Positions 16,150 to 24,231 of a DNA stretch of 64,000 nt are shown here, piece after piece. A program made the translations under genes and the position numbers. Each line of letters opens with the position of its first letter. Within the stretch, counting starts at the first letter, position 1. The DNA lies in NCBI RefSeq assembly GCF_000695625.1, contig NZ_JMQI01000003.1:120281-184280 (forward strand), in the 5' to 3' direction. Below the pieces are notes generated by a model. It had not been told where the DNA came from and did no database searches. It worked only from the letters and a program-made list of their open reading frames with translations. Source of the stretch: Amycolatopsis rifamycinica (GTDB lineage: Bacteria > Actinomycetota > Actinomycetes > Mycobacteriales > Pseudonocardiaceae).

Positions 16150-16410
16150 TTACAGACGCGCCGAGTAGGAGTCGGCGGAGGAAATGCTTGCTTGGACGGT
16201 GCTCTGCAAGCCGTTGATGCCTTGCAGGGCCTCCGCCAGGAGTCCGTGCGCCTGGCTCACTTCGTGCTGGCTGCTCCCCTGCGTCGCCTGTGCGAGCGAC
16301 TGCTGGGCTTCTTCGAGAGACTGCGCTGCCTGCTGCAGGGCGGCGATGCTCGCGGACGCCTTCTCGTTGGCGAGCGCGATGCCAGCGCGGATCTCTTCGA
16401 CTCCGGCCAT
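16150..16410 (-). CDS. Small helical protein, 86 aa (Esx-like)
   Basis: Begins MAGVEEIRAGIALANEKASA and is helical throughout, with Gln/Ala/Ser-rich heptads (LQQAAQSLEEAQQSLAQATQ) and a C-terminal SADSYSARL shared with the next gene. First gene of the four-gene FtsK operon; the ATG follows GGAGTAGAGG. I know of similar uncharacterised proteins encoded beside FtsK-like ATPases in actinomycetes, but no assigned function. Confidence 0.65.
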   Translation of the reverse strand: MAGVEEIRAGIALANEKASASIAALQQAAQSLEEAQQSLAQATQGSSQHEVSQAHGLLAEALQGINGLQSTVQASISSADSYSARL

Positions 16411-16859
16411 CGGGCCTCTACTCCTCGAAAATTCGGTGTCGTACGGGGACGGATTCCATTGAAACAGATCCAGCGACTCAGCGTGATCATCAGACTTTGC
16501 CGAGTGATCGCGGGTCCGGAATCAGCAAGGCCCCGGACGTGGGAACGTCCGGGGCCGGGCCGATCACGGTCTGTGCGGGGGTCGTCCCGGCGCCAGTACC
16601 GCAGACTGAAGTCGCTGGCCATCGCTACCCCAGGTCAGAGCGGTTTTCGTGCCACTGCTGGCCTTTCTCGACAGGGGCGGGCGAGGTGCTGGTGAGACTA
16701 GCGCGACCGGAGTAACGGCCTTCGGTCAGCCCTCTTCGTAACTCCACGTACAGGCCAAGAATTTCCCAGCACCGAAGGCATTTTCACGGTCAAGTGGGCC
16801 GAAAGTGCCGCGCAACCGTGCCCTGGGCATACCGACGGTGGGTCGCGCGAGCCGGGTGA
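16411..16859 (-). other. Intergenic region upstream of the FtsK operon
   Basis: No credible gene. It is less GC-rich at 16430-16510 (probable promoter of the minus-strand operon) and contains the strong hairpin listed separately. The short frames here have no coding character. Confidence 0.5.
16529..16556 (-). terminator. Perfect 12-bp hairpin
   Basis: GGCCCCGGACGT and ACGTCCGGGGCC pair around a GGGA loop. It may end transcription from the GAF-ANTAR gene (about 300 bp upstream on this strand) before the FtsK operon. There is no U-tract, as is common for actinomycete terminators. Confidence 0.55.
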
Positions 16860-17558
16860 TCACAGGCCCCGGCGGTGTTCGACCAGCCACGCGGCGACCT
16901 GGTGCAGCTTCATGTTGGCGTCCTGCGAACCCTCGACGAGCATCCGGAACGCCGCGACGGCGTCGACGTCGTGGCGTTCCATCAGGATGCCCTTGGCCAT
17001 GCCGATGACGTCCCGGCTCTCGACCGCGGCGCTCAGCTGGGCTTCGGTCTGGGCGCCGACCAGCGCGATGGCGGCGTGCGCGGCGAACAGCTTGCCGTCT
17101 TCCCGGGTCCGGCGATCGAACGCGTCGCGTGCTCGCGAGTAGAGGTTCAGGGCGCCGAGCGTGGTGTCGCTGACGAACAACCGGTAGGACAGCATCGAGC
17201 GCACGCCGAACTCGGCCGCCGCGGTCGCGAACTCCGCCCATCGGCCTTCGGTGGCGAGGTCGCCGGTGCTGAAGACCTCGCGTTCGGCGATGGCGTCCAG
17301 GCACGGCCCCTGCTTGACGCGGTACTGGACCTCGTCGATGGCCGAGACGACGGGGTTGGTCGGGGCGACCGTCCGGATGGAGCGCTTGTGTTCCACGAGC
17401 GAGATCCCGGCGAACTCGGCCCCGTCGACGTGGTCGACCGCCGCCTTGACGATCGCGGCGAGGGTGGACTCGACATCGGGTTCCGCCTGCAGCGTCCGGG
17501 CGATCGCGCTCAACGTCGCGCCCAGACTGGTGTCCGAGTGGTCGGAATGATCGTTCAC
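16860..17558 (-). CDS. GAF-ANTAR regulator
   Basis: 232 residues: a GAF domain (about 15-165, with the usual QGPCLDAI) and a C-terminal ANTAR domain (about 170-228: VIGMAKGILMERHDVDAVAAF). ANTAR proteins bind paired hairpins in nascent RNA and prevent termination; the GAF domain senses a small molecule or redox state. GTG start at 17556-17558. It lies immediately beside the left end of the integrated element and belongs to the host chromosome. Confidence 0.88.
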   Translation of the reverse strand: MNDHSDHSDTSLGATLSAIARTLQAEPDVESTLAAIVKAAVDHVDGAEFAGISLVEHKRSIRTVAPTNPVVSAIDEVQYRVKQGPCLDAIAEREVFSTGDLATEGRWAEFATAAAEFGVRSMLSYRLFVSDTTLGALNLYSRARDAFDRRTREDGKLFAAHAAIALVGAQTEAQLSAAVESRDVIGMAKGILMERHDVDAVAAFRMLVEGSQDANMKLHQVAAWLVEHRRGL

Positions 17559-17655
17559 GATCGGCGCCCCTGTCCTGCCGGTCCGCGTTTCGAAGTACCA
17601 GCTTAGCGACGCGAAGGGCGGCGTTCATCTCGACGGATGGCGCCGGGGGAGACGG

Positions 17656-17693
17656 AAAACGCCGGGTGCCCCGAAGTGGGGCACCCGGCGTTT
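17656..17693 (-). terminator. tRNA-Ser terminator copy on the left flank
   Basis: AAACGCCGGGTGCCCC and GGGGCACCCGGCGTTT form a long stem with loop GAAGT. It lies just past the tRNA 3' fragment on the minus strand. A near-identical hairpin is found at the other element end (31753-31792). Confidence 0.8.
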
Positions 17694-17695
17694 CA

Positions 17696-17763
17696 CCTGG
17701 TTACTGCGGCGGAGGATACAGGATTCGAACCTGCGAGGGCGTGAACCCAACACGCTTTCCAAG
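17696..17763 (-). other. attL: 3' part of tRNA-Ser(GGA)
   Basis: 68 bp identical to 31795-31862. On the minus strand it covers the tRNA from the anticodon loop to the 3' end and a little beyond. The bases to its right (TCTGCACACGG) differ from the tRNA, so only the 3' part remains here. Distance to the second copy is 14,099 bp. Confidence 0.92.
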
Positions 17764-17858
17764 TCTGCACACGGCTGTACGCGGGGGGTCACCGAAGACG
17801 AAAGCCCAGGTCAGCCCGCTATCGGCCAGTCGGTGAACGCCGGCGAATCGGGGCGAAC

Positions 17859-17877
17859 GAGACTAGAACTGAGACTA
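17859..17877 (+). repeat. Integrase arm-type repeat, left copy
   Basis: GAGACTAGAACTGAGACTA, perfectly repeated at 31730-31748 in the same orientation. Each copy contains two GAGACTA units 12 bp apart. Position about 100 bp inside attL fits an arm-binding site for the tyrosine integrase or for Xis. Confidence 0.65.
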
Positions 17878-18287
17878 CGACCGACCCGCAGGACCACTCA
17901 ACTCGGTCTCAGCGGGCCGTCAGCCGGCTCTGGGGCGACGAGGCCTTTCTCCTCGCGAGGTGACCGCGTGGAGCCTCCAGCAGGCACTCGTGGGGCGACA
18001 GCCGCTCTCCTGGCGGACGCCCCTGGCATTGCCACACGCCCCGGCGGCGTCGTGAGTGTCAGTCCGGATGATGTGACCATCTCAGTGCGCTGACGTCACG
18101 CAGGTCAAGATGCTGTCTCGCGAGACGATCGGGACTGAACCATCTGAGGTCGCTCACTCGTTCGGGCCGACTGGCCGCCGCGAGGCTAGCGTGGCGCGCC
18201 GAGCTCATCCGCGCACGGACTCGCGGTGTGGGGGCATGTCCCCGGCCGTGAGGCAGCGCGACAACTCGTTGGGCGATGAAGCTGGAG

Positions 18288-18329
18288 CCTGAGCCCGCCA
18301 ACTACCTGCCTGAGCCCGCCAACTACCTG
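18288..18329 (+). repeat. Perfect tandem repeat, 2 x 21 bp
   Basis: The 21-bp unit beginning CCTGAGCCCGCC and ending CTACCTG occurs twice without a gap. It is in non-coding DNA of the element, upstream of the DUF262 gene. Confidence 0.8.
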
Positions 18330-18522
18330 CACCCGTTGAGGACTGCACTCGCCGGATAGTTCGTCATGCAGGAGATTCGACGGGCGTGGTCGGGCTCAAC
18401 TACGCCTCGCTGGCCCGAGTAGCTGCGCCACCTGGTGTTCGTCAACTCGGCCGCGCGAATGCTCGCTGGGAGCTGGACGTTAAGCTATTTTGTCCCTTTG
18501 AACCTGGCAGGCGGGAGCGGAA

Positions 18523-20288
18523 GTGAGTGAAGGACGGCGGCCCTTGGCGGGGCCTCGCGACGGTCAGACATGGGCTACCCCTACTACGCCTGCGATAAAA
18601 GACATACTCGGCGAGATTGACCGAGGTCGCCTCGCCTTGCCCGACTTCCAGAGGAGCTTTGTTTGGGATCCCGCTGACACTCAGAACTTCTGGTGTCCAT
18701 TATAGCTCGCTATCCGGCGGGAACACTGCTTTTTTGGGAGCAAGACGATAACCAGATCAGGGCGCGCCCCTTTGAGGGGTATGAAGTCGAAATCAAGAAA
18801 AACCCAGTTCTAGTGTTAGACGGCCAGCAGCGGCTAACTGCGATAATACAGGCACTTGCGGGACAAGGCTCTCACTTATTCTACGCGGATCTAAAGAAGC
18901 TTGAGATTGCCCACCGCGAGGGGTCGGAGGAGCTGGACGCCAGTCGGCTAGACGATGTAATCGTCTACCGAGAAGTTAAGGCGAGGTCGAAAGCCAAGCG
19001 GCCGCCTGCGGGCCGTCGAGAAGAGGCTGAGCAGAATCTCTTTCCGCTCAGTCTGGTCGGCGGAGACGACACGGAGGATTGGGTTGATGAAATCGAAACC
19101 CTCGATATCTACGAGGACAATAAGGCGGAGCGGAAGCGGGTTCAGAAGCTCATCAAGGACTACCTGCGTCCGATCCGAGAGTATCGTTTTCCGGTCGTTG
19201 AACTTCCTGGCTCAACCCCACTCGACGCCGTCTGTCGAATCTTCGAAACGCTAAACCGAACTGGCATCAAGCTGACGGTATTTGAGCTACTAACAGCTAG
19301 GTTTTGGCCTGCGGGGATCGACTTGCGTGGAGCGTGGGAGGATGCAAAAAAGAAACATCCAATCCTTGTCGAGTATAAGATCGATCCCTATAGCTTGCTG
19401 CAAGCAGTTACTCTGAACTCCACGCGAGCGAAGTGGCGGAAAACCTCAGTAAAGAGTAGGCCAACTGCTTCTGCGCAGCGGAGCGACGTGCTGGAGCTCG
19501 GGCCTGCCGAATTCAACGAGTATTGGCCCCAGGTTGTCAGCGGAGCTGCGAAAGCTCTCACTATGCTTCGAACGGATTGCGGTGTTCTAAGTCCCAAATG
19601 GCTTCCTTATTCCATGCTTGTCGTGCCACTGGCGGCCGCATGGCATCTGGTTGATCAGAAGAAGGGGGCGAATGTTGCCGCAGCAAAGGCAAAGCTTCGC
19701 CGCTTCTTCTGGTGTTCGGTATTTATGCGCAACTATGATCAGGGAAGCAACAGTCAGGCCGGTCGCGACTTTGTTGACATCGAAGGGTGGCTGTCCGGAG
19801 AGGGGGTTCTTCCCGAGGCTGTCAGTGACTTCGTCGTTCCGAGCGATACGCTAGACACGGCGAAGGTAAATTTGCAAGCACTGTACAAAGGCGTCATCGC
19901 CCTCACGTTGAGTACGGGTGCTCGTGACTTCCACACTGGTTCGCAGATTGTCTCTGAGTCATTGCAAAAAGAATCGATCGATGCTCATCATGTTTTCCCA
20001 AAGGCATTCTTGCAGGAGTTTGGCCCTCGGGATGCGCCCGCTGAATTGATCCTCAATCGAGCATTGATTGACTCAACAACGAATCAGCGGCTTGGCAGGA
20101 CGGGTCCTTCGAAGTACTTCGAAGTGATCGAAGAGTCGCTCGGACAAGAGCAGTTGACAACAATCCTTGATTCACAGCTCCTGCCGTCGGACGAGAATTC
20201 AGGTCTGTTTGTCAATGACTACCAAAAGTTTCTTGACGAGCGCAAAGAGATAGTGATTGAAGAGATAAAGCGAGTTACATCTTCGTAG
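18523..20288 (+). pseudogene. DUF262/DUF1524 (GmrSD-like) nuclease gene with a one-base frameshift
   Basis: The protein would have an N-terminal DUF262 (ParB/Srx-fold, GmrS-like) domain with PDFQRSFVWD and the nucleotide-handling motif VLDGQQRLTAI, and a C-terminal DUF1524-type HNH domain (DAHHVFPKAFL, then NRALIDSTTNQRLG). Such proteins act in restriction of modified DNA and related phage defence. Translation from the GTG at 18523 runs into TAG at 18703-18705; one extra base just after CAG (18682-18684) would restore D-T-Q-x-L-L-V-S-I-I, the normal family sequence. A GTG at 18693 could restart but would lack the first domain strand. Codon use is much less GC-biased than neighbours. The lesion may be genuine or a sequencing error. 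Confidence 0.85.
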
Positions 20289-20403
20289 GGCGCAGAGGTG
20301 GACAGGGTTGATCGTATATTCGCAATGCGTCCGACCCTGTGTCCATCGATCGTCGGGAGGCTTTGCGGGGACGTAGCTCGGTAAGGATGCGGATTGCACT
20401 AGC
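20289..20403 (+). other. Short intergenic spacer between the two cargo genes
   Basis: About 115 bp with AT-rich stretches but no clear hairpin or ribosome binding site; it may carry a separate promoter for the HEPN-motif gene. Confidence 0.35.
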
Positions 20404-21579
20404 GTGGGAGCTGTGATACCTGTGGGATCCTCTGGACAGGAACTCGTAGACGGCGAACTCGTAGCCACTCGAATGATTCGATCAGACGATGATTTCCCGA
20501 CGCAGGAAGTGCCCCCTGTCGTCGAGAAGTCGGCGCGAATCGGCGATTGGACGATATCCTTTCGTGCGGGTCCAATCCTTGATGAAGTAGCGCGCTCAAT
20601 CGCCGTATACGATAAAGGTCGCAGTGTATATCTGAACTACTTGTTTGGGAGCGGCGTGAGCGGCGTCTCTGCAGATTCCTCATTAGAGGAAATTTTCGAG
20701 AGGCGAGATAGTGAGATATCAGGTGTGGTGGATGCTTACTCGCTTCCCGAAGATTGGAGACGGCCGGGAGGCTTGTACAGCACTGTCATTGTATCGCGAA
20801 GTATCAAAGTCGACCTATCCCGATGTATTCCCACTCGCTACTTCTGGTTGTCGGAAGAATACTCGATAGACCTTCTAAAAAAGTATGTGACGCCCGTTGA
20901 AGAGATGGTGGGTTTAGTGGTAGCAAGAATGCTATTGGCCCCGCCATTTCGGATGACTGGCCCGGTCTACGATGGGGTTCCCCGGTTCATGGTCTCAGTG
21001 CCAGGTCGGGAACCGACTCCTCCTGTCAGACTCAGTCTGAGTGCAAAAGCAACTGTGGGAAGGTCTACCTGGGAACACGCTGAAGAGTCCCTGCGTGCGC
21101 GGCCGCTTGGCTTCGAGACTGATATCTCTTCCCAGAAGATCAAAGCGATAAGCAGGATTGGCCAGTGGAACCTGAACGCCTACAACGAAGAAGACCCTTT
21201 CCGGAGATTCTTGTGGAGCTACGCTGGTCTTGAAGGCGTTGTAGATGCTGTCGCGAACGCGGGGAGGGGCGCGATGGCGCAATCACTCTCTGCGCGATCG
21301 GGTTTGGGGGAAAATGTTATCTCTGAACTGCTATGGCCTCGTGATGTGCGTGAGTCCGATCCTAATCGCTCTCTTCGCTTCCGGTTTGCCTTGACGGCGG
21401 CCTTGCTTAGTCCTGAAACAGCGGATGATGACGTTGAAACCTTCGCTGAGTTGAATCGATATAGGAACGGTGTGCACGGACGTCTGGTCTTGGACGCTAC
21501 AGTGCCGGCTCCTGAAGCATTCAATTTATTTGAACGCTACAGTGTGCTTGCTGTCGAATTTCTATCGAACTGTTCTTAA
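20404..21579 (+). CDS. Uncharacterised protein with a C-terminal HEPN-like motif, 391 aa
   Basis: The middle of the protein has no recognised domain. The C-terminal 130 residues are helical and contain FRRFLWSYAGLEGVVDAV and then LNRYRNGVHGRLVLD, where R352/R354, N355 and H358 fit the HEPN RNase signature R-x(4-6)-H as found in ApeA-type HEPN domains. HEPN proteins often are abortive-infection RNases. It follows a DUF262/HNH gene by 115 bp on the same strand and shares its lower GC, so they probably were acquired together. Start uncertain: GTG 20404 or ATG 20473, neither with a good ribosome binding site. Confidence 0.6.
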   Translation: MGAVIPVGSSGQELVDGELVATRMIRSDDDFPTQEVPPVVEKSARIGDWTISFRAGPILDEVARSIAVYDKGRSVYLNYLFGSGVSGVSADSSLEEIFERRDSEISGVVDAYSLPEDWRRPGGLYSTVIVSRSIKVDLSRCIPTRYFWLSEEYSIDLLKKYVTPVEEMVGLVVARMLLAPPFRMTGPVYDGVPRFMVSVPGREPTPPVRLSLSAKATVGRSTWEHAEESLRARPLGFETDISSQKIKAISRIGQWNLNAYNEEDPFRRFLWSYAGLEGVVDAVANAGRGAMAQSLSARSGLGENVISELLWPRDVRESDPNRSLRFRFALTAALLSPETADDDVETFAELNRYRNGVHGRLVLDATVPAPEAFNLFERYSVLAVEFLSNCS

Positions 21580-22517
21580 GTCTGCAAATTCTTCTTTGCG
21601 GCGTTAGAGGGTAGACGGCCAGCGAGGAATGTCTCGATCTGCTGTGCGGCCACTGTGTAGCACAGGGTGTTAGTCCCGGGGACGGTTCTCGCGGAATGCG
21701 GGCTGATTATGACGCCAGTGCATGTCCATAGCGGGTGATCTTCGGGAAGTGGCTCCGGCTCTGTGACGTCGAGCGCTGCGCGCAGACGCCCTGTTCGAAC
21801 CTCGGCTAAAAGCGCGTCGGTGTCGACGATCTTCCCTCGCCCGGCGTTGATGAGAAGAGCATCATCGTCCATGGCCGCGAGAAGATCCCTATCGACTAAG
21901 TTTCGAGTTTCGTCGTTCAGTGGAGCGGTGATCACCACAATGTGATGCCCTCCGATGAGATCGAAGATCTCGGAGGCGGCGTGAATACCATTGCGGCTTT
22001 TGCTTGCGACGAGCGTGGATTCCGTGCCGAACGCTGCAAACAGGCGCGCGACGGCTGTACCGATGCTGCCGGCTCCGACGATAAGAGCCCGCTTGCCGTG
22101 CAGGGTGTCAGCGGCGAACTTGCGGTGCGCCCATGTGCGCTTGTCCTGGAACCGAACCAACGCCGGCCATTGGCGGTACTGAGTCAGGGCGGCCGACAGC
22201 ACCCATTCGGAGACCGGTCCTGCGTGTGCTCCCCGGGCGCCGGCGAGGACGACGCCTTCCGGGACTTCGTGCACCCACTCGTCCGTGCCGGCCGCCGTGA
22301 GTTGAACCATCCGAAGGTTGGGCATCTGCCCCATTAACGGCATGGGGCGGTTGGTGCCCCGGTATGGCGGCACGAAGATCTCAGCCTGACGTTGACGGTC
22401 GTCCAAGTTCGTGGTCGTGGGGTCATAGGGGATGACCTCAACGGCGTTGAGCTGGCTGAACAGTTCATGGGCGACCAGGTCGTCCGTCTCGTTGCTGACG
22501 AGAATGCGAGTTGTCAC
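21576..22517 (-). CDS. D-2-hydroxyacid dehydrogenase family protein
   Basis: 313 residues. NAD-binding signature ALIVGAGSIGTAVARLF (about 145-160) and the catalytic trio in LINAGRGKIVD (Arg), DVTEPEPLPEDHPLW (Glu) and ISPHSART (His) are all present, so it should reduce 2-oxoacids or oxidise D-2-hydroxyacids with NAD(P). GTG start overlapping the regulator-kinase stop by 4 bp: one operon. Why an AICE carries it is not clear; the ends of this gene and of the HEPN-motif gene overlap by 4 bp. Confidence 0.9.
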   Translation of the reverse strand: MTTRILVSNETDDLVAHELFSQLNAVEVIPYDPTTTNLDDRQRQAEIFVPPYRGTNRPMPLMGQMPNLRMVQLTAAGTDEWVHEVPEGVVLAGARGAHAGPVSEWVLSAALTQYRQWPALVRFQDKRTWAHRKFAADTLHGKRALIVGAGSIGTAVARLFAAFGTESTLVASKSRNGIHAASEIFDLIGGHHIVVITAPLNDETRNLVDRDLLAAMDDDALLINAGRGKIVDTDALLAEVRTGRLRAALDVTEPEPLPEDHPLWTCTGVIISPHSARTVPGTNTLCYTVAAQQIETFLAGRLPSNAAKKNLQT

Positions 22518-23374
22518 TGCTGGTCAGCGTCCTTGCTCAGCAGGGAGCTGACGAGGCTCCGTGCCTGGTCCTGGAGGGGCTTGCTGGATGCTGAGTTGTC
22601 GATGACGACGTGGGGAGCGGGTGGCCGTAACTCGAGGTCGATACCGGCGATGTAGTCGTCCCAGTTGGCGAGCTTCTGGGCATCGCGCGCGGCGCCACGG
22701 TGGCGGACGTACGTGTGCATCGTGTCCGCATCGCAGAAGACCCAAGCGAACGAGACCTTGGCACCCATCGCTGCGCACGTCGCCTGAATTCGTTCCGCCC
22801 AGGCCGGGTCGGAGAACTCCTTGACGAACGGCGCGGTCACGATCGCGCTGTTGCCGCACTGGACGTTCTCCGTCATGGCGCTGATCAGCGCCTCGTACTC
22901 GCGCGGTCGAATCTTGTTGACGTACATGTCGGACTCGCGGTCGTTGGGCGAGAGTCCGAGCAGTTCCAGTGCCGCTTCGACCACAGGGCGGGTCAAGGTG
23001 TCCTTGTCGAGCATCGGCCAGCCGGTTTCACGCGCGACGATGCGGCCCAGTTCCGTTTTCCCACTGCCGGCGTAGCCGCCGACCACCAGGACTTGCGGTG
23101 AGCTCGGCTTTGGGCGCGCTTCTGCGGTCACGTGCGGCGCATTCACGACGCGGCCAGCGCGCGGCTTGCTGGTGATGAGCCCCTCCTTGATCAGCACGTC
23201 CATCGCTTCGTTGATTGTGAACGGGCTGACGTTCCACTCGCTAGCGAGCTCGCGAGTCGACGGCAGCGGCTGACCGTCGCGGAGGCGGCCAGCCTCGATG
23301 TCATTCCGGATGTTGCGGGCAACTTGCTGGTGCAGCGGTTCGGACCGCCGGACTCCAGAGCGCGGCCGAGACAT
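22514..23374 (-). CDS. GntR-type HTH fused to a P-loop kinase-like domain
   Basis: 286 residues. Residues 8-75 are a GntR winged helix (LHQQVARNIRNDIEAGRL...LPSTRELASEWNVSPFTI). From about 90 there is an AAA_33/zeta-like P-loop domain: Walker A VVGGYAGSGKTELGRI, then LDKDTLTRPVVE and a late RHRGAARDAQK lid. The HTH takes the place of KorSA-type transfer repressors of AICEs. The second domain could bind or phosphorylate a small ligand and set DNA binding. ATG at 23372-23374 has GGAG before it; 11 more residues are possible upstream. Divergent from the transfer operon, with operator-like repeats between. Confidence 0.85.
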   Translation of the reverse strand: MSRPRSGVRRSEPLHQQVARNIRNDIEAGRLRDGQPLPSTRELASEWNVSPFTINEAMDVLIKEGLITSKPRAGRVVNAPHVTAEARPKPSSPQVLVVGGYAGSGKTELGRIVARETGWPMLDKDTLTRPVVEAALELLGLSPNDRESDMYVNKIRPREYEALISAMTENVQCGNSAIVTAPFVKEFSDPAWAERIQATCAAMGAKVSFAWVFCDADTMHTYVRHRGAARDAQKLANWDDYIAGIDLELRPPAPHVVIDNSASSKPLQDQARSLVSSLLSKDADQQ

Positions 23375-23406
23375 CGGATAGCTCCTTCGGTTCGCCGTGG
23401 AGACCA

Positions 23407-23529
23407 ACCATCTGATTGGTCAACAGGTCAGACCCTACCAGATGACTGGCTGCGTTCTGGCTGCTCAGCGCGCCAACGCTACTCCATTCGAGTCAATCAG
23501 TTGACTGGTAAAAAAACCAACTGTTAGGT
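23407..23529 (+). promoter_or_regulatory. Divergent control region with four operator-like sites
   Basis: Four related sites: ACCATCTGATTGGT (23407-23420), CCAGATGACTGG (23438-23449), TCAATCAGTTGACTGGT (23493-23509) and ACCAACTGTTAGGT (23516-23529). They share a CTGA/TTGAC-TGGT half-site and partial dyad symmetry, as GntR operators do. They lie between the regulator-kinase gene and the first gene of the transfer operon, so one protein could control both. Confidence 0.65.
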
Positions 23530-23568
23530 TTGTGGTGTTCCGCAACACACCCCCCTGGAGGGAACATC

Positions 23569-23862
23569 ATGAAGGCCGCACACATCACCAACCGAGTCGT
23601 CCGGACCGCTGTTGACGGTGTTGACGTCGGTCAGGGCCACTGCCCGGACGGCCTGGCCGAATCGGTGATTGACGCGTTGATCGCTGAGGTCGATCAGGAG
23701 TTGGCTGCTGCGTCGACCGTGGCGCAGACGCGTACTCGCCACACATTCACCGACGCGCAGCACGCCCACCGGACGCGCCGGCGGACCGACCGCGCCACGC
23801 TGCGGGTGCTGCCGGTGCGCCTGGACGCCGCTACGTCGGCACCGGAGGGCGAGGCCGCATGA
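23569..23862 (+). CDS. Hypothetical AICE protein, 97 aa
   Basis: First gene of the transfer operon; good GGAGGG before the ATG. A short N-terminal strand-rich part (AAHITNRVVRTAVDGVDVG), a helix (LAESVIDALIAEVDQELAAA) and a basic C-terminus (RTRRRTDRATLRVLPVRLD). No known family. Coupled by a 4-bp overlap to the next frame. Confidence 0.55.
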   Translation: MKAAHITNRVVRTAVDGVDVGQGHCPDGLAESVIDALIAEVDQELAAASTVAQTRTRHTFTDAQHAHRTRRRTDRATLRVLPVRLDAATSAPEGEAA

Positions 23863-24230
23863 CCGTCCGACTCGGGTTTCTCGCTGCTCTCGCCGCATTT
23901 GACCCCGACACGGCGGCTCACTCCGCCAAGAACGCGCACGCCGCGTCGGGTCTCCCGATCAACCACCACGCAGGTAGCTACTCGGAGAGGTCTCCCATGG
24001 TAGGCACCCTCACCCCTCGCGCAATCGAGCGTTTGGCGATCCGCCGATACACCGACCAGACCGGCCAGTCCTGGGCCAAGGCCCCGGCCGCCACGCGCCG
24101 GGCATGGCTGGCGGAGGCGGAGCCGGTCATCCGCACCGAACACGGCATCGCGCTGGACGCGGTGTGGCAGGGCGGGGGCTGGCAGGCCCCGGGCCAGGTC
24201 GACCTCTTCGACGTTCCGGAGGTGGCCTGA
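23859..24230 (+). CDS. Hypothetical AICE protein, up to 123 aa
   Basis: Two starts are possible: ATG 23859, overlapping the previous stop by 4 bp, or ATG 23997 after GGAGAGG, giving 77 residues from MVGTLTPRAIERLAIRRY. The C-terminal part is helical (RRYTDQTGQSWAKAPAATRR) and then strand-like with a Trp/Gly-rich end. No family recognised. Confidence 0.5.
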   Translation: MTVRLGFLAALAAFDPDTAAHSAKNAHAASGLPINHHAGSYSERSPMVGTLTPRAIERLAIRRYTDQTGQSWAKAPAATRRAWLAEAEPVIRTEHGIALDAVWQGGGWQAPGQVDLFDVPEVA

Positions 24231-24231
24231 G

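Larger units (their letters stand above)
17764..18522 (+). other. Left-end region of the element without clear genes
   Basis: About 760 bp. It holds the arm-site-like repeat at 17859-17877, a related GGTCTCAG near 17905, and the tandem repeat at 18288-18329. Short frames exist on both strands (longest about 80 codons) but none has a ribosome binding site with convincing coding features. The promoter of the DUF262 gene should lie in the AT-rich stretch near 18480-18500. Confidence 0.5.

Noticed and set aside
10195..16410. A complete ESX/type VII secretion locus
   Set aside because: No EccB, EccD, EccE or mycosin gene is present; only WXG-like proteins and an FtsK-type ATPase without membrane anchor.
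17711..17763. A second complete tRNA-Ser near the GAF-ANTAR gene
   Set aside because: Sequence departs from the tRNA right after the anticodon loop, so it is attL.
17833..18301. Short genes in the left end of the AICE
   Set aside because: Frames of 60-86 codons on both strands overlap each other, lack ribosome binding sites and have no recognisable features.
18683..18706. Programmed ribosomal frameshift in the DUF262 gene
   Set aside because: No slippery heptamer or clear downstream stem; a one-base loss explains it better.
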